In this document: one piece after another, positions 1 through 8,556 of the stretch
How the letters are laid out: each line of letters starts with the position of its first letter
Position numbering within the stretch: the first letter of the stretch is position 1
Assembly (NCBI RefSeq): GCF_023522835.1
Contig: NZ_JALCZU010000013.1
Span: 1 to 64,000, forward strand
Origin: Oceanobacillus saliphilus
GTDB taxonomy: Bacteria > Bacillota > Bacilli > Bacillales > Amphibacillaceae
Reading direction: 5' to 3'
DNA length: 64,000 nt
Notes under the pieces: model-generated
What the model saw: only the letters and a program-made list of their open reading frames with translations
Databases searched by the model: none
What the model was told of the DNA's origin: nothing
Made by a program: the position numbers and the translations under genes

Positions 1-428
1 AGTAAACTTGGTTAAGTATTTCAATCGTAGCATAGTCAATGGGACTTTTTGTGTCCTAAATACATTATTTCATACACCAGGAAATTATAGATTTTTTCGA
101 TGTGGATAATTTTATTATCGGAACAGCTACGTCCAGCGCAAGCGGACCAGGGACTATCAGGCTTCCCGTACCTCATCACGATAGAAGACTTGCCGACTGG
201 GTAAGACATGAGGCTTAGTCGCACTTATACCCTTGTGGTGAAAGTCAAAATCGGTTCGTCCCTAAACGGGCGCTTGCGCTTTGGTTCTGTTTTCAAACTA
301 ACAATTTGTGTTTGATAATATCTAATATTCAAACATTTTATGTCGTTGTTTATGTAAGCGCTTTTAAATAGAATTAGATTAAGAATTGTAACAATAATTA
401 AAATAACAAAAGTACTGGAGGTTGAAAA
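1..428. other. Left-edge intergenic region with a long-range inverted repeat
   Basis: No convincing gene is seen. The block at about 120-290 is more GC-rich than its surroundings. It contains AGCGCAAGCG at 135-144 and its exact inverse CGCTTGCGCT at 271-280, with smaller internal arms (GGGA/TCCC, CCC/GGG) between them, so it could fold as a structured RNA or be the end of an insertion element. The source element was not recognised. The last 75 bases carry the cre-like site and presumably the pheA1 promoter. Confidence 0.4.
353..366 (+). promoter_or_regulatory. cre-like catabolite repression site upstream of pheA1
   Basis: The 14-mer TGTAAGCGCTTTTA matches the CcpA consensus TGWAANCGNTNWCA at 13 of 14 positions. 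It lies about 63 bp before the pheA1 start, where CcpA-HPr(Ser-P) could repress phenol use when sugars are present. The site is seen in sequence; the regulation is inferred. Confidence 0.55.
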
Positions 429-1943
429 ATGTTAACAGGTAAAGAATATTTGGAAAGATTAAAAGATGGTAGAGAAGTTTATTTGAACGGGGAAAAAGTA
501 GAGGATGTAACCACACATCCAGCATTTCGTAATGCGGCTCGTTCTTACGCAAGAATGTATGATACCCTACATGATCCGGAAGCAAGTAAAAAGTTAGTAA
601 CGGAAAATGAATTTGGAGACAAAACGCATTGGTTCTTTAAAACGCCAAAAGGTGCTGAGGATTTACTTCATACTAGGGATGCTATTGCAGAATGGTCTAA
701 GTTAAACTTTGGTTTTATGGGACGTACTCCAGATTATAAGGCTTCGTTCATGGGACACTTAAATGGATATGCAGACTTCTTTAAAGGATTCGAGGATAAT
801 GCAAGAAGGTGGTACAGAAAGGCATCAAAAGAAGTATCTTTTATTAACCATACAATCATTAATCCGCAAGTGGATCGCTCGAAACCACTTCATGAAAATA
901 AGGATGTATTTGTACGCGCGGTTGATGAGAGAGATGATGGTATTGTTGTAAGCGGTGCTAAAATGGTAGGTACAGCTGCTCCATTAACAAATTATAATTT
1001 TGTTGCCAACTACGGACCAAAAGATTTAGGCGACGGTGATCAAAGTCATGCTCTTATTTTCATCATGCCAATGAATGCACCTGGAGTGAAGATGATTAGT
1101 CGTACATCCTATGAATTAAATGCTGCAACAAATGGTACGCCATTTGATTATCCACTTTCAAGCCGTTTCGATGAAAATGATGCAGTAATTGTTTTAGATA
1201 ATGTATTTATTCCGTGGGAAGATGTCTTAGCTTATAAGAATGTAGAAGTATCTAATAACTTTGTACCTGGAATGAATTTTGTTAACAGATTCTCGATACA
1301 TGGTGCGACTCGTTTAGCTGTAAAACTTGATTTTATGGCAGGGTTATTGCTTAAAGCTACAGAGGGTGCAGGTACACAGCAATTTAGAGGAGTTCAAGTA
1401 AATATTGGAGAAGTAATAGCACTTCGCAATATGATTTGGTCTCTATCTACAGCAATGGCTAGTGATCCTGATGTAGGAATGAATGGTGTAGCTATTCCAA
1501 ACACGTCTGCTTCCACTGCTTATCGTGTATTGGCACCGAGCACTTGGGTTCGAGTTAAAAATATCTTTGAGCAAGTAGTTGCTGGTGGATTAATTCAGTT
1601 ACCATCTAGTTCAAAGGATTTTCTAAATGAAGATTTAAGACCACACATTGATAAATACTATCGTGGAACAGGTATTTCTGCTGAAGAGCGCGTTAAGTTA
1701 CTGAAGATGGTTTGGGATGCGATTGGTTCTGAATTTGGGGGACGCCATGAGCTTTATGAAGTGAACTATGCTGGTAATACGGAAAACATCCGTATTGAAG
1801 CATTGAAAATGGCTGAATTTGCAGGTAAAGCAGATTCTTATAGAGCACTTGCAGAATCTGCCATGAGTGATTATGACTTGAATGGATGGACGAATGAAAC
1901 TTGGATCAATCCATCAAACGTGGAAAATTTAGTAAAGCAATAA
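429..1943 (+). CDS. pheA1: Phenol 2-monooxygenase, oxygenase component (HpaB/PheA1 family)
   Basis: Large component of a two-component, FADH2-dependent aromatic hydroxylase that converts phenol to catechol using reduced flavin from the next gene. The 504-residue length and family features (N-terminal LTGKEYLERLKDGREVYLNG, the TAAPLTNYNF flavin region, the terminal oxygenase fold of the 4-hydroxyphenylacetate 3-hydroxylase family) agree with Geobacillus PheA1. The start follows a TGGAGG ribosome binding site at 417-422. Sequence alone does not exclude 4-hydroxyphenylacetate as substrate, but the neighbours encode a catechol (not homoprotocatechuate) meta pathway, which favours phenol. It probably forms an operon with pheA2, 23 bp downstream. 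Confidence 0.85.
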   Translation: MLTGKEYLERLKDGREVYLNGEKVEDVTTHPAFRNAARSYARMYDTLHDPEASKKLVTENEFGDKTHWFFKTPKGAEDLLHTRDAIAEWSKLNFGFMGRTPDYKASFMGHLNGYADFFKGFEDNARRWYRKASKEVSFINHTIINPQVDRSKPLHENKDVFVRAVDERDDGIVVSGAKMVGTAAPLTNYNFVANYGPKDLGDGDQSHALIFIMPMNAPGVKMISRTSYELNAATNGTPFDYPLSSRFDENDAVIVLDNVFIPWEDVLAYKNVEVSNNFVPGMNFVNRFSIHGATRLAVKLDFMAGLLLKATEGAGTQQFRGVQVNIGEVIALRNMIWSLSTAMASDPDVGMNGVAIPNTSASTAYRVLAPSTWVRVKNIFEQVVAGGLIQLPSSSKDFLNEDLRPHIDKYYRGTGISAEERVKLLKMVWDAIGSEFGGRHELYEVNYAGNTENIRIEALKMAEFAGKADSYRALAESAMSDYDLNGWTNETWINPSNVENLVKQ

Positions 1944-1966
1944 ACTTCTAAGGAGGAGGATTTATA

Positions 1967-2446
1967 ATGGATGATCGTCAATTTAGAAATGCGATGGGGA
2001 AATTTGCAACTGGTGTAAATGTTATTACAACGGAAGTAGACGGAGATGTTCATGGAATGACAGCGAATGCATTCATGTCCGTTTCCTTAGATCCGAAGTT
2101 AGTAGTGATTTCAATTGGAGAAAATGCTAGTATGCTAGAAAAAATAAAGAAGAGCAAAAAGTATGCTGTCAACATTCTTTCAAAGAATCAAAAGGAATTA
2201 TCGATGATATTTGCAGGGCAAATCAAAGAAAATAGAGATGTTTCCTTTGAAAGACTAGCGGATTTACCGGTAATTAAGGGAGCCTCTACCCAAATTTCTT
2301 GTGAGGTTGTAAATGAGCACGTAGAAGGAGATCATACACTTTTTATTGGAAGAGTAGTTGACCTTCAGCTTCAGGAATGTTCAGATCCATTGCTTTTCTA
2401 TAAAGGGAAATATAGTTCTTTAGAAAGATCACAAGTAGTACTGTAA
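1967..2446 (+). CDS. pheA2: Flavin reductase component of phenol hydroxylase
   Basis: A 159-residue flavin reductase of the HpaC/PheA2 family. It uses NADH to reduce FAD and hands FADH2 to the oxygenase encoded just upstream. The family pattern is clear: FATGVNVITT near the N terminus, the GMTANAFMSVSLDP flavin-binding loop, and GDHTLFIGRV with its conserved histidine near the C terminus. The length fits the roughly 160-residue Geobacillus PheA2. The start follows a strong AGGAGGAGG site at about 1951-1959, and the gap to pheA1 is short, so translation from one transcript is likely. Confidence 0.87.
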   Translation: MDDRQFRNAMGKFATGVNVITTEVDGDVHGMTANAFMSVSLDPKLVVISIGENASMLEKIKKSKKYAVNILSKNQKELSMIFAGQIKENRDVSFERLADLPVIKGASTQISCEVVNEHVEGDHTLFIGRVVDLQLQECSDPLLFYKGKYSSLERSQVVL

Positions 2447-2633
2447 TTTAATTGGGTATGATAATTTGTTCTATACGAGTGAATGAATAATCAAACTCAA
2501 AAGAAATATTTATTTTTTTTGAAAATACTAACATTTCGTCCTCCATAGCGGGACGTAGGTGTTTGAATCTATTTGAAACCGGATTATTATAAAGTTAACA
2601 GCTTTAGACAACAAGATTCGATTCAAGAAAAAA

Positions 2634-2647
2634 TGAAAGCGATTTCT
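2634..2647 (+). promoter_or_regulatory. cre-like site upstream of pheB
   Basis: TGAAAGCGATTTCT matches the CcpA consensus TGWAANCGNTNWCA at 13 of 14 positions (the last base differs). It sits 31 bp before the pheB start codon, a position where a bound repressor would block elongation or initiation. A second independent cre in the same pathway supports catabolite control of the cluster. Confidence 0.55.
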
Positions 2648-2677
2648 AAATGAATTAATTACAGGGAGGAATTAGTA

Positions 2678-3658
2678 ATGAGTCAATTTAAAGAACCAAT
2701 TTTTGATGTAGCACAATTAGCGCATGTGGAGCTTTTTTCTCCAAAGCCAGAAGAAAGTGTAGAATTTTTCACTAGATTTCTAGGGATGAATGTTACAGCG
2801 CGATCTGGTCAGTCCGTTTATTTGAAAGCATATGAAGATACGTACCAAAACACGCTAAAAATCACTGAATCTAAAGATGCTGGTTTAGGTCATTTAGCTT
2901 GGCGTACTATTTCTCCACAAGCATTAGAGCGTCGAGTCGAAGCAGTAAAGGCAACAGGATTGGGTAAGGGCTGGATTGATGGAGATATCGGACATGGGCC
3001 TGCTTATCAATTCACAACTCCTGATGGGCATAATATGGAATTACTATTTGATGTTGAATATTATCAGCCAAAAGAAGAAGAAAAAACAAGACTTTTAAAC
3101 CGTAACGTAAAACGACCTGATCGTGGTGTACCTGTACGTCGCTTAGATCATATTAATCTTATGACTTCAAATACTGGTAAAAACACAGACTTTTTAGTGG
3201 ATGCGCTTGGATTTAGGATAAGAGAACAAATCCAAAATGAAGGAAATGTTCTTGGAAGTTGGATGAGTGTTTCTAACTTGGTTCATGAAATCGCATTTAT
3301 GCAAGAACCAAATCAAATTCCAGGTAAATTGCATCATCTATGCTACTGGTATGGAATTCCACAAAACCTTTATGATATTGCAGACCTGTTAAAAGAAAAT
3401 GATATATTCATTGAAGTACCACCAAATAAACATGGTATTAGTCAAGCGTTCTGTATGTATGTACTCGAGCCAGGCGGAAACCGTATTGAGTTATTTGGCG
3501 ACGCTGGATATATAATTACAGACCCAACTTGGAAAACGGTTACTTGGGAAATGAAAGATACACCAGGGTTTGGGGATACATGGATTGGAACTGCTTTCCC
3601 TGATTCATGGTGGAACCAGGGTACTCCTCTATCTGTACCTGAAATTACTAAAGTATAA
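2678..3658 (+). CDS. pheB: Catechol 2,3-dioxygenase (extradiol, Fe(II))
   Basis: Meta-cleaves catechol to 2-hydroxymuconic semialdehyde. The 326-residue protein has the two-module vicinal oxygen chelate fold of the type I extradiol enzymes. The iron ligands are readable as His158 (LDHINL), His219 or 220 ([10 protein letters not shown]) and Glu271 (GNRIELFG). The length matches Geobacillus PheB (about 327). The gene has its own leader of 231 bp after pheA2 and a good AGGGAGG site at about 2663-2669. It ends just before a bidirectional terminator shared with the convergent iclR gene. Confidence 0.92.
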   Translation: MSQFKEPIFDVAQLAHVELFSPKPEESVEFFTRFLGMNVTARSGQSVYLKAYEDTYQNTLKITESKDAGLGHLAWRTISPQALERRVEAVKATGLGKGWIDGDIGHGPAYQFTTPDGHNMELLFDVEYYQPKEEEKTRLLNRNVKRPDRGVPVRRLDHINLMTSNTGKNTDFLVDALGFRIREQIQNEGNVLGSWMSVSNLVHEIAFMQEPNQIPGKLHHLCYWYGIPQNLYDIADLLKENDIFIEVPPNKHGISQAFCMYVLEPGGNRIELFGDAGYIITDPTWKTVTWEMKDTPGFGDTWIGTAFPDSWWNQGTPLSVPEITKV

Positions 3659-3668
3659 TGAGAGTGAT

Positions 3669-3709
3669 AGATTTCTTTAAAAAAGACTGGTTCTTTTTTA
3701 AAGAAATCT
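3669..3709. terminator. Bidirectional terminator between pheB and iclR
   Basis: An 18-bp perfect stem (arms 3669-3686 and 3692-3709, 5-nt loop). The A/T-rich arms and flanks give U-runs on both strands, so it can stop transcripts of both convergent genes. Confidence 0.8.
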
Positions 3710-3731
3710 TCTCATTTTAAAAAATGCTTTT

Positions 3732-4508
3732 TTATCTCTTCCAGTAACCGAGTTTTTCGGAAATTAATTCACCTGCATGAATTAATTCTCGTGCAAAGTA
3801 TTGGATTCTAGGGTTCGTAAACCGGGTGCTTGGACCAACTAGATTAATGGCGGCAATTACTTTTCCAGAGTGGTCCCGAATAGGTGCAGAAACCGAGGTA
3901 ACATCCTTGCGAAATTCGCCTCTGCTTACAGAATAACCTTGTTTAAGAATCTTATTTAATTCATTTTGAAATTTATCTCTTTCGGTAATCGTTGTAGATG
4001 TGAATTTTACAAGACCGTTACGTAGGATGGTGTCTACTAGATATGGATCGCTGTGCGCAAGTAAAAGCTTACCCGAGCTTGTACAATGTGTGTGATTATG
4101 AAGTCCAGAGTGGGAGCGTAATTTAACGGAATAAGGACTTTCTACCTTACATAAGTAAACAACCTCCATATTATTCAAAACAGCAAGATGAGATGTTTCC
4201 TTATGAGTATGTGCAAGTTTTGTAACGGTAGGAAGTGCTTCATGGTGAAGGTCAATATGTTCTAAAAAGATAGAACTTAATTCTAAAACAGATATACCAA
4301 GTTCATATTTATTCGTATCTTCATTTTTTCGAACAAAACCATGTGCGGCTAGTGTTACCAGGATTCTCTGTACACTGCTTTTACTGATGCCTAGTTCAGT
4401 TGCTAGTTCTCGAACCCCTTTTTGTGGTTGATCCATTGTAAAGGCGCGTAGTATTCGAATAGAGTTGTTCACTGAAGAAAGTAAATTATTTGGTGTATGC
4501 TGATTCAT
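3732..4508 (-). CDS. IclR-family transcriptional regulator
   Basis: A 258-residue regulator with an N-terminal winged helix (about 10-75, including VRELATELGISKSSVQRILV as the recognition region) and a C-terminal IclR effector domain (about 80-255, with HCTSSGKLLLA and SAPIRDHSGKVIAAINLVGP). It sits between pheB and the dmpF-led operon and is transcribed divergently from dmpF, so it is the natural candidate regulator of the phenol cluster; ligand and operator are unknown. The ATG at 4508 is preferred over a TTG one codon upstream because it is better spaced from AAAGGAGGG. Confidence 0.88.
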   Translation of the reverse strand: MNQHTPNNLLSSVNNSIRILRAFTMDQPQKGVRELATELGISKSSVQRILVTLAAHGFVRKNEDTNKYELGISVLELSSIFLEHIDLHHEALPTVTKLAHTHKETSHLAVLNNMEVVYLCKVESPYSVKLRSHSGLHNHTHCTSSGKLLLAHSDPYLVDTILRNGLVKFTSTTITERDKFQNELNKILKQGYSVSRGEFRKDVTSVSAPIRDHSGKVIAAINLVGPSTRFTNPRIQYFARELIHAGELISEKLGYWKR

Positions 4509-4652
4509 CAATTGTCCCTCCTTTAGGGTTGATTATATAAAAGTAGTCAGAAAATGTCCACTATACAGGGACGCCTTTATTGTTTGAAATTTTAGTAAGT
4601 AATATGATGAAAATAGAAGATGAAAGAACCATAGAGAGGAAGGTGCCAGATC

Positions 4653-5567
4653 ATGTCAAAAATGAAAGTGGCAATATTAGGATCTGGAAATATAGGTACA
4701 GACTTAATGTATAAAATCTTAAAGAATGATGGAAGGATGGAATTATCCTTAGTGGCTGGTATTGACCCTGAATCGGAAGGTTTACGTAGAGCGAGGGAAG
4801 CAGGAATAGTGGCTAGCCATGAGGGGATTAAGGAAATTTTAGAAGATCCAGAAATCAAGATTGTTTTTGATGCAACTAGTGCAAAAGCGCATATTAAAGC
4901 AGCTGAACAATTAAGAGCAGCTGGTAAAATGGCAGTTGATTTAACTCCTGCAGCGATAGGACCATATCTCGTGCCGCCCGTTAATTTAAACAATCATATT
5001 GAAGCAAAGAATGTCAACATGGTTTCTTGTGCGGGCCAAGCAACTACACCACTTGTTTATGCAGTTTCAAGAGTTGTTCCTGTTCACTATGCAGAAATGA
5101 TTGCAACGGTGGCGAGTCGTGCGATTGGTCCTGGAACAAGACAAAATGTGGATGAGTTTACAAGAACAACGGCAAACTCTCTAGTGAAAGTTGGCGGTGC
5201 TAGAACTGCTAGAGCAATACCTGTATTTAATCCAGCAGAACCACCAATTACGATGGCAAATACCGTCTATGCAGCAATTAACGAGAAAGATTTTGACTTC
5301 GATGCAATCAAGAAATCTATCAATGATATGATTGAGGATGTTTCAGAATATGTACCAGGTTACCGTTTAAAATCGGAACCAATCATTGACTATCGAGACA
5401 CTTCATGGGGACGTTTACCAGTTGTCGTCATTATGAATGAAGTTGAGGGTGCGGGAGACTATTTCCCTAAATATGCTGGGAATTTAGATATTATGACAGC
5501 ATCCGCAAGAAAAGTCGGAGAATTATACGCCAGTCATTCCTTACAAAATGAGGAGGTACGAAAGTGA
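4653..5567 (+). CDS. dmpF: Acetaldehyde dehydrogenase (acylating)
   Basis: Last step of the meta pathway: acetaldehyde plus NAD+ plus CoA gives acetyl-CoA. The 304-residue protein has an N-terminal Rossmann motif ([11 protein letters not shown]), the catalytic cysteine in [13 protein letters not shown], and the MhpF/DmpF C-terminal dimer region. Its stop overlaps the GTG start of dmpG (GTGA overlap), as expected for the channelling aldolase-dehydrogenase complex. It starts after GAGAGGAAGG and opens the second transcription unit of the cluster, divergent from iclR. Confidence 0.93.
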   Translation: MSKMKVAILGSGNIGTDLMYKILKNDGRMELSLVAGIDPESEGLRRAREAGIVASHEGIKEILEDPEIKIVFDATSAKAHIKAAEQLRAAGKMAVDLTPAAIGPYLVPPVNLNNHIEAKNVNMVSCAGQATTPLVYAVSRVVPVHYAEMIATVASRAIGPGTRQNVDEFTRTTANSLVKVGGARTARAIPVFNPAEPPITMANTVYAAINEKDFDFDAIKKSINDMIEDVSEYVPGYRLKSEPIIDYRDTSWGRLPVVVIMNEVEGAGDYFPKYAGNLDIMTASARKVGELYASHSLQNEEVRK

Positions 5568-6583
5568 GTATTCCAAGACTTACGGATACAACGTTAAGAG
5601 ACGGTTCGCACGCTATTAGTTATAGTTATACTATTGAACAAGTGAAGGATATTGTACGTGGGTTAGATGAAGCTGGTGTTCCCGTGATAGAAGTAAGTCA
5701 TGGTGCTGGTTTAAACGGTTCCACAATTCAGCAAGGGTTTTCTAAAACCCCAGAATTTGAACTTATTAAAGCAGCTGTTGAAACAGTAAAACAGGCGAAA
5801 ATCGCTTCCTTATTTGTTCCTGGAATCGGTACGAGCGAAGAATTAAGGGAAGCGGTAGAAATTGGAATAAAAGCGATTCGAATAGCTGTTCATTGTACAG
5901 AAGCTGATGTAACGGAGCAGTATATCCGTTTGGCAAAAGAATTAGATATTGAGGCTGTTGGATTCTTAATGATGTCTCATACACAACCAGCTGAAGTACT
6001 TGCTCGTCAAGCGAAACTCATGGAATCTTATGGAGCAGACTGTGTGTATGTAGTAGATTCAGCGGGAGCGTTTGTTCCACAAGATGTAAGGGAAAGAGTT
6101 TCTGCTCTAAAAGAAGCATTATCCATCGATGTAGGATTCCACGCACATAATAACTTGGGTTTAGCTATTGGTAATACGGTAGCGGCACTTGAAGCAGGGG
6201 CAGATCAAGTCGATGGAACAGTAAGAGGTTTAGGTGCTGGTGCTGGTAATGCTCCAACTGAAGTGATAGTAGCTACATTAAATAAAATGGGAATTGATAC
6301 AGCTATTAGTTTAGCTGGATTGATGGATTTATCTGAAGAAGTAGTTGCACCAATCATGCCTGGTCCAATTGTTATCGACCGAGATAACTTAGCTAGTGGA
6401 TATGCAGGGGTATACAATAGTTTCTTATTACACGTAAGAAAAGCAGCAGAGCAATTCGATTTAAATCCTACTGAAATTATGGAAGAACTAGGAAAACGTC
6501 AAGCCATTGCAGGTCAAGAAGATTGGATTTTAGATATAGCCCTTGAACTCGCGGAGAAGAAAAAAGATCTTCAGAATATATAG
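5564..6583 (+). CDS. dmpG: 4-hydroxy-2-oxovalerate aldolase
   Basis: Cleaves 4-hydroxy-2-oxovalerate to pyruvate and acetaldehyde and passes acetaldehyde to DmpF. The 339-residue HMGL-like TIM barrel carries [11 protein letters not shown] at the N terminus (metal-binding Asp and catalytic His), the metal site [15 protein letters not shown] near 190-205, and a DmpG-type communication domain at the C terminus. It starts with GTG overlapping the dmpF stop by 4 bp, with AGGAGG about 8 bp upstream. Confidence 0.93.
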   Translation: MSIPRLTDTTLRDGSHAISYSYTIEQVKDIVRGLDEAGVPVIEVSHGAGLNGSTIQQGFSKTPEFELIKAAVETVKQAKIASLFVPGIGTSEELREAVEIGIKAIRIAVHCTEADVTEQYIRLAKELDIEAVGFLMMSHTQPAEVLARQAKLMESYGADCVYVVDSAGAFVPQDVRERVSALKEALSIDVGFHAHNNLGLAIGNTVAALEAGADQVDGTVRGLGAGAGNAPTEVIVATLNKMGIDTAISLAGLMDLSEEVVAPIMPGPIVIDRDNLASGYAGVYNSFLLHVRKAAEQFDLNPTEIMEELGKRQAIAGQEDWILDIALELAEKKKDLQNI

Positions 6584-6754
6584 TAGGCTAACAAAAAGAC
6601 TTCGGAAGTTCTAAAGTAAAATGGTACAACATTCAAAAAATAACTGAATAATAACATATTAGAGACAACACCATTTGGATTGGGTGATGAATCCATTGCT
6701 TCATCCGATCCGTTGAATTTCGAGAGACTATTAAATGATTAAGGAGGGGTATAA

Positions 6755-7534
6755 ATGACAGTACAAGAAGCGGCAACAAAATTGTTGGAAGCGGAAAAAT
6801 CAAAAAAAGTTATCCAACCATTAACAGAAACTTATCCAGGTATTACAGTTGATGAAGCATACCATACACAATTGGAAATCATTCGCCACAAAGTTGAAAA
6901 TGAGGGCCTAATCATTGTTGGTAAGAAAATTGGAGCAACTAGTAAGGCAATCCAAAATATGTTCGGCGTCAATCAACCAGATTATGGACATTTACTAGAC
7001 TATATGATGTATGTAGAAGGGGAGGAGATCCCATTAGAAGACTTTATTCAACCAAAAGCAGAATTTGAGATTGCTTTCAAGTTGAAGAAAGACTTAAAGG
7101 GTCCAAATGTCACCATAATGGATGTAATCGATGCTACGGATTATATAGCTCCTGCCATAGAGATTATTGATAGTAGAATTGATGATTGGAAAATAAAATT
7201 TGAAGATACGGTAGCAGATAATGGTTCATCAGCAGCGGCTGTAATCGGTGGGAAACCAACTAAATTAGATGGTATTGATTTAACTCATATTGGTATGGTT
7301 GCTTATAAAAATGGTGAAATGATTGATTCTGGAGCAGGGGCTGCAGTGTTAGGCAATCCATTACGTTCTGTTGCATGGTTAGCAAACTCTTTAGGCAAAT
7401 ATGATGTTTCGCTTAAAGCTGGGGAAGTTGTGTTATCTGGTGCATTAACCGCTGCAGTGGAGATAAATGATCAAGATACATTTACAGCAGAATTTGATCA
7501 TATTGGTTCTATTAGTGTTACGTTTAAACGATAG
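6755..7534 (+). CDS. dmpE: 2-hydroxypenta-2,4-dienoate hydratase
   Basis: Adds water to 2-hydroxypenta-2,4-dienoate to give 4-hydroxy-2-oxovalerate. The 259-residue protein belongs to the hydratase/decarboxylase fumarylacetoacetase-like family. GKKIGATSKAIQNMFGV, PDYGHLLDYMMY and DSRIDDWKIKFEDTVADN resemble XylJ/DmpE more than the decarboxylase, which is how it was told apart from the next gene. The metal-binding acidic residues lie in AEFEIAF and EIIDSR. It follows an AAGGAGGGG site and a 171-bp gap after dmpG; whether that gap holds a promoter is not clear. Confidence 0.82.
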   Translation: MTVQEAATKLLEAEKSKKVIQPLTETYPGITVDEAYHTQLEIIRHKVENEGLIIVGKKIGATSKAIQNMFGVNQPDYGHLLDYMMYVEGEEIPLEDFIQPKAEFEIAFKLKKDLKGPNVTIMDVIDATDYIAPAIEIIDSRIDDWKIKFEDTVADNGSSAAAVIGGKPTKLDGIDLTHIGMVAYKNGEMIDSGAGAAVLGNPLRSVAWLANSLGKYDVSLKAGEVVLSGALTAAVEINDQDTFTAEFDHIGSISVTFKR

Positions 7535-7552
7535 AAGGAGAGAGGTGAGATC

Positions 7553-8344
7553 ATGATTAAAACAGATGTAGTAGATGTTATTGCAAAGGAATTGTTTGAT
7601 GCAGAAAAAAATAAAACTGCAGTGGATAAGTTTGTAGATAAATATCCTGAATTAGATGAGGCATTAGCATATCAAATTCAAGATAGATTAGTAGAAATGA
7701 AAGAAAAGGAAGAAAACACGAAGAGAGTTGGATGGAAATTAGGTCTAACGAGTAAAGCAAAACAGCAAATGATTGGTGTTCATGAGCCTTCTTATGGTGT
7801 CTTACTAGAAAGCATGCAATTGAATGAAGGAGAACCAATCTCCATTGCTCCTTTTATTCATGCAAAAGCAGAGCCTGAAATTGCGTTTATTTTAAATAAA
7901 GAATTAAAAGGTCCACATGTAAGTGTGGCAGATGTACTATCTGCAACGGAATATGTAGCACCAGCCATCGAAATTATTGATAGTAGGTTTTTTGGATTTA
8001 AATTTACACTTGCTGATGCGGTAAGTGATAATTCCTCTTCTTCCAGATTTATTATTGGAGAACGTTTTTACAATCCAGAAAACTTGAATTTAAAATTAAT
8101 GGGATTTGTTTATAGACAAAATGGGGAAGTTGCAGCAACTGGTGCTGGGGCAGCAGTAATGGGACACCCTGCAAGGGCAATTGCTTGGCTTGCTAATAGA
8201 CTTTATAAAGTAGGGAAAAGTCTAAAACCAGGTGAAGTGATCTTAAGTGGATCTCTATCTGCTGCTCTAGAAATAGCACCAGGAGACCAATATACTGCTA
8301 GTTTTGATGGAATCGGTTCCGTTCATGCGATATTTACAGAATAA
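7553..8344 (+). CDS. dmpH: 4-oxalocrotonate (2-oxo-3-hexenedioate) decarboxylase
   Basis: Decarboxylates 2-oxo-3-hexenedioate to 2-hydroxypenta-2,4-dienoate. The 263-residue paralogue of the preceding hydratase carries decarboxylase-like signatures: VGWKLGLTSKAKQQMIGV, and SRFFGFKFTLADAVSDNSSS followed by RFIIG, resembling XylI/DmpH. DmpE and DmpH homologues form a complex in Pseudomonas, consistent with adjacency here (18 bp apart). The start follows AGGAGAGAGGTG. Confidence 0.82.
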   Translation: MIKTDVVDVIAKELFDAEKNKTAVDKFVDKYPELDEALAYQIQDRLVEMKEKEENTKRVGWKLGLTSKAKQQMIGVHEPSYGVLLESMQLNEGEPISIAPFIHAKAEPEIAFILNKELKGPHVSVADVLSATEYVAPAIEIIDSRFFGFKFTLADAVSDNSSSSRFIIGERFYNPENLNLKLMGFVYRQNGEVAATGAGAAVMGHPARAIAWLANRLYKVGKSLKPGEVILSGSLSAALEIAPGDQYTASFDGIGSVHAIFTE

Positions 8345-8360
8345 ATATAGGGGTGAAAAA

Positions 8361-8555
8361 ATGCCATTTATTCAAGTTAATATTTTAGAAGGAAGAACAC
8401 CAGAAACAAAAGAGCGCTTTATTCGTGAAGTAACAGATTTGGCTTCAGAGGTTTTTGATGCTCCTGAACAAAATGTTCGAGTGATGATTAATGAACTACC
8501 ACCTGAACATTGGGGTATTGCTGGTGAATCAGTAAAAAAACGGAGGGAAAAATAA
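8361..8555 (+). CDS. dmpI: 4-oxalocrotonate tautomerase
   Basis: A 64-residue tautomerase converting the 2-hydroxymuconate enol to 2-oxo-3-hexenedioate. It starts at ATG 8361 (after AGGGGTG) so that, after Met removal, Pro1 is the catalytic base (MPFIQVNILEGRTPETKERF). The arginine near residue 12 fits the family. A longer frame beginning upstream would bury Pro1 and is rejected. It sits 16 bp after dmpH, and its stop is one base before the dmpC start. Confidence 0.9.
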   Translation: MPFIQVNILEGRTPETKERFIREVTDLASEVFDAPEQNVRVMINELPPEHWGIAGESVKKRREK

Positions 8556-8556
8556 A

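Noticed and set aside
429-2446. 4-hydroxyphenylacetate hydroxylase (hpaBC) assignment
   Set aside because: The family is shared, but the downstream genes encode the catechol meta pathway rather than homoprotocatechuate enzymes, so phenol hydroxylase is more likely.
8304-8360. Upstream extension of the tautomerase frame to 8304
   Set aside because: It would lie inside dmpH and hide the catalytic N-terminal proline; the start at 8361 has a good ribosome binding site.
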